Positions 52,140 to 59,749 of a stretch of DNA of 64,000 bases are shown piece by piece (the stretch's first letter is position 1; every line of letters begins with the position of its first letter). This stretch comes from DAISKN01 sp963716925 (GTDB lineage Bacteria; Acidobacteriota; Vicinamibacteria; Marinacidobacterales; SMYC01), in contig CAVQUX010000018.1 in the NCBI GenBank assembly GCA_963716925.1, positions 408,346-472,345 of the forward strand, given 5' to 3'. The translations under genes and the position numbers were made by a program. A model generated the notes under the pieces. That model ran no database searches. It saw only the letters and a list, made by a program, of their open reading frames with translations, and had not been told where the DNA came from.

Positions 52140-52814
52140 ATGGCCTTTCAAGTCGGGGATAAAGTCGTCTATCCCAATCATGGTATTGGAGTTGTCGAGG
52201 ACATTCTAGCCGATGCGTTGGCGGGGTCCGACGCGCGTCAGTTTTACAAACTGCGTATCCTTTCCAATGCGACCGTTGTGAAGGTGCCCGTCCAGAATGT
52301 CGACGGAGTCGGCCTTCGCCGAGTGATCACGGAGAAGGACGTCGAGCGCATTTTCGACCTCCTGGAGAATCGGAAGATCGAGCATCACTCGAACTGGAAG
52401 GGCAGGTACAAGGATAATTCCGACAAGATGCGGAGCGGCTCGATCTACGACGTCGCTGGCGTTCTCAAGGACCTTTCGTACCTGAGCAAGAAGAAGAGCC
52501 TGTCGTTTCGCGAGAAGCGGATGCTCGATCGAGCCCGTTTTCTCATCGTGAGCGAGGTCGCCGAAGTGGCCGAGGAGCCTCAGGATCTCGTCGAGCAGAA
52601 GATCGACATCGCCTTGTCGAGGGGCATGGAGGTCAAGAAAAAGGGGCGGACCAGCCTCAAGGCGCTCCTGAAGAAGACGACGCTCGCGGCGATGGCCGAG
52701 AACGGGAAGAGTGAGGGAGTCGCCCGCAAGCCCCGGGTTCGAGCGACGACCAAACTCGCCGCCGGCCGAGGTCGCAAGCCGATCTCGATTTCGATCAATC
52801 GCTACTGCTGTTAG
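52140..52814 (+). CDS. carD: CarD/CdnL-family RNA polymerase-binding regulator
   Basis: Protein of 224 residues. The N-terminal RNAP-interaction (Tudor-like) domain reads MAFQVGDKVVYPNHGIGVVE. The helical C-terminal domain has FDLLENRKIEHHSNWKGRYK and SGSIYDVAGVLKDLSYLSKK; the Trp that wedges into promoter DNA is in NWKGR. A basic tail of about 55 residues (KKTTLAAMAENGKSEGVARK, RATTKLAAGRGRKP) extends beyond the usual 165-residue length and may add DNA affinity. It stabilises the open complex, especially at rRNA promoters. Monocistronic: own promoter, followed by a strong terminator. Confidence 0.95.
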   Translation: MAFQVGDKVVYPNHGIGVVEDILADALAGSDARQFYKLRILSNATVVKVPVQNVDGVGLRRVITEKDVERIFDLLENRKIEHHSNWKGRYKDNSDKMRSGSIYDVAGVLKDLSYLSKKKSLSFREKRMLDRARFLIVSEVAEVAEEPQDLVEQKIDIALSRGMEVKKKGRTSLKALLKKTTLAAMAENGKSEGVARKPRVRATTKLAAGRGRKPISISINRYCC

Positions 52815-52831
52815 CTTCGTTCTCGATCCGA

Positions 52832-52862
52832 GCCCTTCCGGCCGCGGCCGGAAGGGCTTTTT
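52832..52862 (+). terminator. Rho-independent terminator of carD
   Basis: Perfect 12-bp stem GCCCTTCCGGCC/GGCCGGAAGGGC around GC, followed by TTTTT. Confidence 0.95.
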
Positions 52863-52894
52863 CGTCGGTGCGCTGCCCGCCCCGTGGCATCCCC

Positions 52895-53617
52895 ATGATC
52901 ACGAGCCTGGTTCTGGCCCTGGTCCTGCCCCTCTATACCTTCGCCGCGGGTCTCGTCGGCATCCCCTACGCGCTCGCCACCAAGGACGCCCGCATTCTTT
53001 TCTGGCTCGGCCGCCTCGGGGTGCGCATCGGGTTCGCGCTCGCCCGGATCAAGATCGTCACCCACGGCCTCGAGAAGATTTCCGCCGACTCGCACTTCAT
53101 CTACATGATGAACCACAACTCGAACCTGGATGCGCCCGCGGTCTTCATGAAGATTCCCGGTCCGGTTCGAGTGCTCGGGAAGAAGGAGCTCTTCCGCCTC
53201 CCGGTGCTGGCGACGGCGATGAAGATGGGGGGCTTCGTCCCCGTCGACCGCTCCAACCGCGAGAGGGCGATCGAGAGCGCGCGGAGCGCCGCCCGGATCG
53301 CCGCTTCCGGCGCGTCGTTCCTCATCGCGCCCGAGGGAACGAGAAGCCGCACCGGGGATCTCCTCCCGTTCAAGAAGGGAGGGTTCCACATCGCCATCGA
53401 CTCCCAGGTGCCCGTTCTTCCCATCACCGTCGTGGGCGCCTTCGAGCTCATGCCCCCGGGGAGCTACGCCATCCGATCGGGCGTGATCGAGATCTTCTTC
53501 CACGATCCCATCGAGACCAGGGGCCTCCAGAACCGGGATCGGTTCGAGCTCATCGCCAGGGTCCGGGCGCCGATGGAGGAAGTGCTGTCACGTCACCGGG
53601 CGTCGATTGTCTTATAA
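52895..53617 (+). CDS. plsC: 1-acyl-sn-glycerol-3-phosphate acyltransferase (PlsC family)
   Basis: Protein of 240 residues. An N-terminal membrane helix (ITSLVLALVLPLYTFAAGL) precedes motif I NHNSNLD (HX4D), motif II (GFVPVDRSNRERA) and motif III (APEGTRSRTGDL), with a final VPVLPITVVGA strand. It transfers an acyl chain to the sn-2 position of lysophosphatidate at the inner membrane. The ATG at 52895 starts the membrane helix; an upstream GTG (52868) would add a Pro/Cys-rich stretch. It begins 33 bp after the carD terminator. Confidence 0.92.
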   Translation: MITSLVLALVLPLYTFAAGLVGIPYALATKDARILFWLGRLGVRIGFALARIKIVTHGLEKISADSHFIYMMNHNSNLDAPAVFMKIPGPVRVLGKKELFRLPVLATAMKMGGFVPVDRSNRERAIESARSAARIAASGASFLIAPEGTRSRTGDLLPFKKGGFHIAIDSQVPVLPITVVGAFELMPPGSYAIRSGVIEIFFHDPIETRGLQNRDRFELIARVRAPMEEVLSRHRASIVL

Positions 53618-53618
53618 T
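53613..53618 (+). promoter_or_regulatory. -10 TATAAT overlapping the plsC stop codon
   Basis: Consensus TATAAT that includes the plsC TAA, 29 bp before the DUF4388 ATG. No clear -35 hexamer. Confidence 0.45.
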
Positions 53619-53646
53619 TCATCTCGACCCTGGTCCCGGGTCTCAC

Positions 53647-54465
53647 ATGTCCGTTTCGAAAACTATTCCTCTCGAAGGGAAGCTCGATGGCTGGACGGGC
53701 GGCCTCGACGTACCCGAGCTGTTGCTCGCGCTGTCGAAGGCCGGCGGAACCGGGCGGCTCGAGGTCTCGAGCGCCGACGTGGACCGGAAAGTCTTCTTCG
53801 ACGACGGGCGCATCGTGTTCGCCTCATCCTCCTCGCCCGACGATCGGCTCGGCGCCTATCTGCTCCTCCGGAACGAGCTCGGACTCGCGGATTTGAGGCG
53901 GCTGAGTTCCAGCGTGCGGCCCGGCCGCCGCCTCGGCTCGCTTCTCGTGGAGGAAGGTATTCTCTCGGCGCAGGAGCTCCCCGACGCCGTCCTCGGACAG
54001 GTTCGCCGGATCGTCCTCGATGTCTTCCGATGGCCGCGCCTCTCGTATCGCTTCCTGGAGGAGGCTCCCGCGGTGACCGAGGCGATCACCCTCGAAGTTC
54101 CGCCGGCCCGATGGATCCTGGACGGAATCGAGGGCGTCGAGAGCTGGCTTCGCGTCGCCCGCGGCGTCGGCCCCCTCGACGTCCTCTTCGAGAGCATCGA
54201 CGGACACGAAGAGAGTCTCCGCACCATCGATCTCGATACCGGGAGCCTGGAGCTCCTCGCCATGCTCCGGTACCCGAGATCGCTCGAGGAAATCTGCGGC
54301 AGCTCCGAGCTCCCGGACATCGCTATCTGCCGCAGGCTCTGGGCGTTTCGCCTGCTCGGCTGGATCCGCTCCCATTCCTCCTCCTCTTCCTCCGCCGCCG
54401 ACGAGATCGACTCCGACATCGAGGCCCTGGGAATGATCTGGAAGGACGAGTCCCGGCGCAGCTGA
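53647..54465 (+). CDS. DUF4388-domain protein (PatA-like N-terminal domain)
   Basis: Protein of 272 residues. Residues 5-125 match the DUF4388/PATAN pattern: LEGKLDGWTGGLDVPELLLA, LSKAGGTGRLEVSS then KVFFDDGRIVFASSS, with LGSLLVEEGILSAQELPDAV as the second element. The C-terminal half is helical and carries a Ser-rich stretch (SHSSSSSSAADEID). Proteins with this domain associate with two-component and gliding/motility circuits. The gene is followed by an EAL-domain gene, so a signalling role is likely. No membrane segment. Confidence 0.85.
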   Translation: MSVSKTIPLEGKLDGWTGGLDVPELLLALSKAGGTGRLEVSSADVDRKVFFDDGRIVFASSSSPDDRLGAYLLLRNELGLADLRRLSSSVRPGRRLGSLLVEEGILSAQELPDAVLGQVRRIVLDVFRWPRLSYRFLEEAPAVTEAITLEVPPARWILDGIEGVESWLRVARGVGPLDVLFESIDGHEESLRTIDLDTGSLELLAMLRYPRSLEEICGSSELPDIAICRRLWAFRLLGWIRSHSSSSSSAADEIDSDIEALGMIWKDESRRS

Positions 54466-54500
54466 AAACGTCGACGCTTGCTGAGCGCATAGCCCGTTCG

Positions 54501-54530
54501 TTGACACCGGGAGGCCGCCCCTGCTAGCAT
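54501..54530 (+). promoter_or_regulatory. Promoter TTGACA-18-TAGCAT (extended -10)
   Basis: -35 TTGACA (54501-54506), 18-bp spacer, TGC-TAGCAT (-10 at 54525-54530). The -10 overlaps the ATG at 54529. If this promoter is real, translation of the EAL gene must start downstream, for example at TTG near 54562. Confidence 0.55.
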
Positions 54531-55869
54531 GTTGGGGCCGGAGAAAATTCGGGTTCCTCTTTTGAAAGAACCTCTCACCGATGGGCGCAGTGCGGTCGCG
54601 ACGGGGCCCGCCATCGACCTCCACAACCTCTATACCTACCGGGAACATCTCGACGAGCTGAAAGGGCGGCTCGCCGCGGATGGGTTCCTCGCTCTCCTGC
54701 TGATCGACGTTTCCGACATCAATCAGGTGGAGCGCGACCACGGGAGCCTCATCTACGATCGCCTGCTGGACATGGTCCGTGAGGTGGTGTCGGAGCTCCA
54801 GGGAAAGCAGCTGCGGACCGGAGACATCATCACCCTCAACGAGAGGGTCGGCGACGTGTTCCTGGTGTTCCTCGCTCCCCGCAAGGAAGAGGAGCACCTG
54901 CTGGCGGAGGACATCGAGAAGATCGGGGAGCGCGTCGAGGCCTATCTCGTGCCGCGCATCTCCCAAACGGCGTTCACTTTCTTGAGGAAACGCTCCGACG
55001 TCTACGTGGGCACTTCGCTGGTTCTCCACAACCCCCTGGTTCGTGCGGAGCGTCTGGTGATGCGCGCGATTCAGGAAGCTCACCAGGACGCGCAGCTCAA
55101 CAACGACCGGCGCCATCTCCGGAACAAGAAGCAGCTCCAGCGCATCATCCTCAAAGAGCAGATCACCACGGTGTTCCAGCCGATTTACGACATGAACACG
55201 CTCCGGCCGCACGGTTTCGAGGCCCTCTGCCGGGGACCCAAGAACACCGAGTTCCACAGCCCGCTCGCGCTCTTCGACACCGCGGAGAAGTCGGGTCTGG
55301 AGTTCGAGCTCGATCATCTGTGCCGCCGAAAGGCGCTTCAGGAAGCGGGCGAGCGCGGGAGCGGCCTCCCGCGGGAGTTCAAGCTCTTCATCAACACCCT
55401 TCCGTTCTCGATGCGCGACCCCGACTTCCAGGGGAACGAGCTCATCCGGCTCCTGGGGAAGAACCTGGCGCCGGATCAAATCGTCTTCGAAGTGACCGAG
55501 AGACGCGCCATCGAGAACTACCACCTGTTCCGGGACGCGATGAAGTACTTCCAGCACCTGCGGTGCCTTTTCGCCATCGACGACATGGGCGCCGGCTACT
55601 CCGGGCTCGACAAGATCGTGGAGCTCCAGCCCAATTACGTGAAGCTCGACATGAGCATGGTGCGCGACATCCACACCAGCTTCGTGAAGAAGGAGATGGT
55701 GCAGACGTTCAAGGCGATGGCCGACAAGATCGACGCCAAGCTCGTCGCCGAGGGAATCGAGAAGCGCGAGGAGTTCGAGGTGGTTCGCGAGATCGGCGTC
55801 AACTACATCCAGGGAAACTACCTGGCCCGCCCCCTGCAAGGCTTCCAGACGGCGCCTTTCGCGTTCTAG
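54529..55869 (+). CDS. EAL-domain protein with degenerate GGDEF-like N-terminus
   Basis: Protein of up to 446 residues. The N-terminal half resembles a diguanylate cyclase fold (FLALLLIDVSDINQVERDHG) but has NERVGDVFLVF where GGDEF should be, so it is catalytically dead and probably regulatory. The C-terminal EAL domain keeps GFEALCRGP, FEVTERRAI, FAIDDMGAGYSGL, VKLDMSMVRDI, LVAEGIE and YIQGNYLARPL. The metal-binding Glu, Asn and Asp residues look complete, consistent with c-di-GMP hydrolysis. The start is uncertain because a promoter -10 overlaps the first ATG. It is followed by an inverted repeat and a convergent gene. Confidence 0.88.
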   Translation: MLGPEKIRVPLLKEPLTDGRSAVATGPAIDLHNLYTYREHLDELKGRLAADGFLALLLIDVSDINQVERDHGSLIYDRLLDMVREVVSELQGKQLRTGDIITLNERVGDVFLVFLAPRKEEEHLLAEDIEKIGERVEAYLVPRISQTAFTFLRKRSDVYVGTSLVLHNPLVRAERLVMRAIQEAHQDAQLNNDRRHLRNKKQLQRIILKEQITTVFQPIYDMNTLRPHGFEALCRGPKNTEFHSPLALFDTAEKSGLEFELDHLCRRKALQEAGERGSGLPREFKLFINTLPFSMRDPDFQGNELIRLLGKNLAPDQIVFEVTERRAIENYHLFRDAMKYFQHLRCLFAIDDMGAGYSGLDKIVELQPNYVKLDMSMVRDIHTSFVKKEMVQTFKAMADKIDAKLVAEGIEKREEFEVVREIGVNYIQGNYLARPLQGFQTAPFAF

Positions 55870-55880
55870 GAGCCGGGAAA

Positions 55881-56015
55881 AAAACGCAAAGGCGCAAAGG
55901 CGCAAGGACGCAAAGAAGAAACGGAAAAGACCAGAGCCCCTTTTCCCCTCTTGCCCCGCAATCCCGTTGTATTGGCTTTCTTTGCGCCTTTGCGTCTTTG
56001 CGCCTTTGCGTTTCT
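55881..56015. repeat. Inverted 'ACGCAAAG' intergenic repeat, copy 3
   Basis: Left arm AACGCAAAGGCGCAAAGGCG and onward (55882-55918); right arm of CTTTGCGC/CTTTGCGT units (55977-56015). The arms are complementary over about 35 bp and separated by about 60 bp. It fills the gap between the convergent EAL and HtrA genes. Confidence 0.82.
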
Positions 56016-56029
56016 GTCTTCTTCTTCCC

Positions 56030-57424
56030 TCAGTTCATCTCGAGGGTGACGTAGCGCAGGGCGCCGTCGCGCTCGACCTGGATCACCACCGGGTCTCCCG
56101 GACGGTAGCTGGCGATCGAGGCTTTCAGCTCCGAGAGGCTTCTGACGTCGAGCCGATTCACCGCGTAGATCACGTCCCCGGGCTTGAGGCCTTCTCCCTC
56201 GAGCGGGACCGCCTCGACGGCCCGCGCGGCGACGATGACTCCCGCGGCCCGCCTCACTCCGGAGAAAAACGGCGCCGTGCTCCCATCGAGATCGATCCCG
56301 AGGATTCCGAGCTGGGGCACGAGGTTCCGGTCGGGGTGGACCATTCCCTCGAACCGGTTCGGATGGTCCTTCCGCCCTACGACCTCGACGTCGAACTGAA
56401 GCCGCTCGGCGCCCCGGAGGGCTTCGATCCGCACCCGGTCGGAAACGCTCCGCTGATAAAGGTTCACCGCCAGCTGACGAGCGTTCTCCATGATCTTTCC
56501 GTCGAGCGTGACCACGACGTCCCCGGGCTCGAGCCCCGCCGAGGCCGCGGGGCCTCCCGGCGCCACGTCCGCCAGAATCGCGCCCCAGTCCTGCGGAAGT
56601 CCGAGACCCCGGGCCATGAGGGGCGAAATGGTCTGTGCCGTCACCCCGATCTCGCCGCGATGGACGCGGCCCGTCTTCCGGATCTGGTCGAAGACCGTGC
56701 GCACGATGTTCGAGGGGGCGGCGAACGAGAGTCCCTCGCTCCCTCCCGACTGGCTGAAGATGAGGGTGTTGATCCCGACCACGTTGCCGACGGCATCGAC
56801 CAGAGGACCGCCGCTGTTGCCGGGATTGATGGAGGCGTCGGTCTGAATGTAGATCATCGGGTCGTCGGGTCGGAGCTGGCGGGCGGAAGCACTCACCACG
56901 CCCATGGTGACCGAGTTGTCGAGGCCGAGCGGGCTCCCGAAGGCGAAGACGATCTCTCCCGGCCGCAGAGCTTCGGAATCGCCGAGCTCGAGGTGGGGGA
57001 GTCCGGTGCCTTCCATCTTCAGCACCGCGAGGTCGGTCTCGAGATCCACGCCCACGATCTGAGCTCCCGCGGTGTCGCCTCGGAGCCCCAGAATCGAGCT
57101 CCCGCCCTCGCCCCGACGAGGCAGGAGCAGTCGGACCCGGCGGGCTCCCGCGACCACGTGGGCGTTGGTGACGATATAGCCGTCCTCGGTCAGAATCACT
57201 CCCGAGCCGCGGCTGCGGCTCTCGGCGATGAGCTCGCGCGAAGGGGTGATGCCCTGCCCCACGCTGTAGCCGACCGCGAAGATCGAGACCACTGCGGGAT
57301 TGATCCGCTCCGCGAGCGCCTCGAACGACTCGCTGATCTCGGCGAGACCCGGCTTCGTCGGCTGCGGCCGCTGGGAGGAAGCGCTCTCGAGCGCCAGAAA
57401 CAGGAGCAGGGGAAACCCGACCAT
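56030..57424 (-). CDS. HtrA/Deg-type periplasmic serine protease with two PDZ domains
   Basis: Protein of 464 residues with a signal peptide. The trypsin-like triad is His89 (VTNAHVV), Asp131 (LETDLAVLK) and Ser204 (NPGNSGGPL). PDZ1 (about 265-350: ILADVAPGGPAASAGLEPGD) is followed by an intervening segment and a second PDZ (about 375-460: GEGLKPGDVIYAVNRLDVRS). It degrades or refolds misfolded periplasmic proteins. The ATG at 57424 shares one base with the upstream stop (TGATG), so it is translated with the PP2C response regulator. That pairing of a stress protease with a signalling phosphatase is unusual. Confidence 0.93.
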   Translation of the reverse strand: MVGFPLLLFLALESASSQRPQPTKPGLAEISESFEALAERINPAVVSIFAVGYSVGQGITPSRELIAESRSRGSGVILTEDGYIVTNAHVVAGARRVRLLLPRRGEGGSSILGLRGDTAGAQIVGVDLETDLAVLKMEGTGLPHLELGDSEALRPGEIVFAFGSPLGLDNSVTMGVVSASARQLRPDDPMIYIQTDASINPGNSGGPLVDAVGNVVGINTLIFSQSGGSEGLSFAAPSNIVRTVFDQIRKTGRVHRGEIGVTAQTISPLMARGLGLPQDWGAILADVAPGGPAASAGLEPGDVVVTLDGKIMENARQLAVNLYQRSVSDRVRIEALRGAERLQFDVEVVGRKDHPNRFEGMVHPDRNLVPQLGILGIDLDGSTAPFFSGVRRAAGVIVAARAVEAVPLEGEGLKPGDVIYAVNRLDVRSLSELKASIASYRPGDPVVIQVERDGALRYVTLEMN

Positions 57425-58599
57425 CACGACCCCGAGCGAGTCACCGCGACCAGGTTCACGTCGTCGGGCAGCGGCTTCTCGTTCCCGAACGCGAGCGCCC
57501 GCCTCATCGTCTCCCGGATCACGGTCTCGCCGTCGTGTCCCGCGAGGTCCTCGAGGACTCTCCGGAGCTCCTGGTCCTCGAAGAGCGCGCCCTCGCCGTT
57601 GTCGATCGATCCGATCCCGTCGGAGCCCACGAACAGAACGTCCCCCGAGCCCGCGACGATGGTGCGCGACTCGAACGGAATCACGTCGCTCTCGAAGAGT
57701 CCGAGGGGCGGACCCGAGAGCACGATCTCGTCCAGCCGGCCCGCCCGGCGGAGCACGAAGGGATAGGGGAGACCGGCGTTCGCGAAGCCGATCTCCTCGC
57801 TTCCCGCGCGAATCGCGAAGGCGGCGGCGGCAGCGTACATTCCCGTGGGAAGGACTTCGTGGAGCCTGCGGTTCATGTCCTCGAGGAGCGCGACCGGATC
57901 GTCGTTGCGCGAAACTCCTTCGCGAAAGACTCCCTTCAACAGCATGGTGCTGAGGGCCGCCTGGACGCCGTGGCCGATGACGTCCGAGACCAAAAGAAAC
58001 AGGCCGTCTCTCGTCGGGGCGAAGTCGAAGAAATCGCCGCCGATCTCGGCGCTCGGCTGGTAGAGGTTCGCGAAACGATATCCGTCGAGCTCGGGAAACC
58101 GGAGAGGAAGCATGCTCTTCTGGACCCGGGCGGCCATCTCCAGCTCCCGCTCGAGAGCCTGGTGCCGGCTCGCGAGCGTGTCGAGCTCCTTGACCTTCTC
58201 CGAGAGCATCTTCCGCAGGCTCTTCTCCTTGAGCCCGTTCCTCACGATGCTCAGGAGGGCCTCGTTGTCCCAGGGCTTTTCCAGGTAGTGATAGAGCCCG
58301 ACGTCGTTGATGGCCTTGATGGCGTTCTCCTTGTCGGCGTAGCCCGTGAGCAGGACCCGGATGGCCTCCGGCTGGACCTTCTTGACCTCTTTCAGGAACT
58401 CGATGCCGTTCATCTGCGGCATGAGGAAGTCCGAAATCACCAGATCGACGCGGGTCCGGGAAAGATCCTCGAGGGCTTTCCTCGGGTCGTCGGCCTCGAG
58501 AACCTGATAACTCGTCTGGAGCATGAACAAGCCGCGCAGGGAAGAGAGCACCATGTCCTCGTCGTCGACGATGAGGATCGAGGCCGCCCTCTCGGTCAT
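57424..58599 (-). CDS. Response regulator with SpoIIE-type PP2C phosphatase output
   Basis: Protein of 391 residues. The receiver domain (1-125) has acidic pocket VDDED, phosphoacceptor Asp in LVISDFLMPQMNG, Thr in VLLTGYADKENAI and Lys in YLEKPW. A coiled coil (about 130-165) leads to a PPM/SpoIIE phosphatase: ARVQKSMLPLRFPELDGYRF, EIGGDFFDF, VSDVIGHGVQAAL, VLFVGSDGI and DDVNLVAV. It probably dephosphorylates an anti-anti-sigma (STAS) protein when the receiver is phosphorylated. The start overlaps the upstream response regulator gene (ATGA). Confidence 0.94.
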   Translation of the reverse strand: MTERAASILIVDDEDMVLSSLRGLFMLQTSYQVLEADDPRKALEDLSRTRVDLVISDFLMPQMNGIEFLKEVKKVQPEAIRVLLTGYADKENAIKAINDVGLYHYLEKPWDNEALLSIVRNGLKEKSLRKMLSEKVKELDTLASRHQALERELEMAARVQKSMLPLRFPELDGYRFANLYQPSAEIGGDFFDFAPTRDGLFLLVSDVIGHGVQAALSTMLLKGVFREGVSRNDDPVALLEDMNRRLHEVLPTGMYAAAAAFAIRAGSEEIGFANAGLPYPFVLRRAGRLDEIVLSGPPLGLFESDVIPFESRTIVAGSGDVLFVGSDGIGSIDNGEGALFEDQELRRVLEDLAGHDGETVIRETMRRALAFGNEKPLPDDVNLVAVTRSGS

Positions 58600-59075
58600 G
58601 CGAAGGCCTTGAGGATATCGCGCTGGAGGCTCATGAGCTCGTCGTGGGCGCGGTTCACTTCGGCGATCTTGTCTTCGAGCCTCTTGAGCAGGATGCGCTT
58701 CTCGAGGCCGTTCCGGATGATGAGCTTGAGGTCGTCGTTCTCCCAGGGTTTTTCGATGTACTGGTAGAGGCCGACGTCGTTGATGGCTTTGATGGCGTTC
58801 TCCTTGTCGGCGTAGCCGGTGAGCAGGATACGCGTCGCCTCCGGCTGGATTCCCTTCACCTGGGCGAGGAAGCTGATACCGTCGATCTCCGGCATGAGAT
58901 AGTCCGAGACCACCACGTCCACCTTGCTCTTCCTGATGAACTCCAGGGCCTCGGCGGGATTGGTGAAGCCTTTCACGTCGTAGTCGGTCTCGAGCGTGAG
59001 AAAGCTCTTGATGCTGGTGACGACCATGTCCTCGTCGTCGACGAGGACGATTACCGGGGTGTCGGATTTCGCCAT
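58596..59075 (-). CDS. Single-domain response regulator (RpfG-type receiver)
   Basis: Protein of 159 residues: a receiver domain (VLVDDEDM, VVSDYLMPEIDG, LLTGYADKENAI, YIEKPW) plus a C-terminal coiled-coil helix (LLKRLEDKIAEVNRAHDELM). The receiver is closely similar to that of the adjacent PP2C regulator, including the rare GYADKENAIKAINDVGLY block, pointing to duplication. It has no output domain, so it may modulate the partner by protein contact. A minus-strand TAGAAT at 59171-59176 could be its promoter. Both regulators lack an adjacent kinase. Confidence 0.92.
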   Translation of the reverse strand: MAKSDTPVIVLVDDEDMVVTSIKSFLTLETDYDVKGFTNPAEALEFIRKSKVDVVVSDYLMPEIDGISFLAQVKGIQPEATRILLTGYADKENAIKAINDVGLYQYIEKPWENDDLKLIIRNGLEKRILLKRLEDKIAEVNRAHDELMSLQRDILKAFA

Positions 59076-59192
59076 GGGTCTCAGCCTTCCTCAGCGCGCG
59101 TCCTCGCCGGGGAAAGCCAGGGGCCCCCCCGCTGTGCCTCCGGGCTGCGAAAGCGCGCGGCGCGCACGCGTGATTCTACTGCAGATGGGCGA

Positions 59193-59621
59193 TCACGCCG
59201 TGGCCGGACGCACCAGTCGGCGGAAGCGTCGCACGAGCCCCTTCAGGATACTCTGGCCGAGCTCGGGGTAGTCCATGAGGAGGTCGTCGAAGTCCTGCCG
59301 CTCGACCCGGAGCAGCAGCGTTTCCGCCGCGGCGTAGGTCCCGAAGACCCGCGGCCCGCCCTCTATGAGATCCCAGGCGCCGAGAGCCGAGCGCTCCCCC
59401 AGGCGGCTCATCTCCTTTCCGTCCCGCGTCAGCACGAGCTCTCCCCGGATCACCACGTAGAGCCCATCGGCGAACTGCCCCTCCTCGAAGACCAGGGCCC
59501 CTTCGGGATAGAGGACCTCTTCGGCGATGGCGGCGAGAACGGCCAGGTCCTCCGTCCTCGACGCGGAGAGCAGATCCACGTTCTGCAGCAGCAGCACTTT
59601 TTCGACGAGGGTGTAGGGCAC
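59193..59621 (-). CDS. Cyclic nucleotide-binding (CRP-like) domain protein
   Basis: Protein of 142 residues from a GTG start. It is essentially a single cNMP-binding beta-roll: KVLLLQNVDLLSASRTEDLA, YPEGALVFEEGQFADGLYVV, then RGELVLTRDG and LGERSALGAWDLI. The phosphate-binding cassette (FGxxALxxxxxRAA) is altered (GAWDLIEGGPRVFGTYAA), so nucleotide binding is uncertain. There is no DNA-binding helix-turn-helix, so it is not a transcription factor by itself. It is upstream of the response regulator pair on the same strand with a 118-bp gap. Confidence 0.82.
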   Translation of the reverse strand: MPYTLVEKVLLLQNVDLLSASRTEDLAVLAAIAEEVLYPEGALVFEEGQFADGLYVVIRGELVLTRDGKEMSRLGERSALGAWDLIEGGPRVFGTYAAAETLLLRVERQDFDDLLMDYPELGQSILKGLVRRFRRLVRPATA

Positions 59622-59749
59622 GGGTTCCGGACGGCAGGCGACATGTTAGCGCACCCGCTTGCGCGGGCGGTGGGTCGCCCGTAACATCCCGCGCGTTCGG
59701 GGCCCGGAGGCCCTTCTGGTCGCAGCGAAGACTCGAACGAGATCAGCGC

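Noticed and set aside
53824..55905. Long minus-strand open frame opposite DUF4388 and EAL genes
   Set aside because: Starts inside the ACGCAAAG repeat and mirrors the EAL gene; no family motifs.
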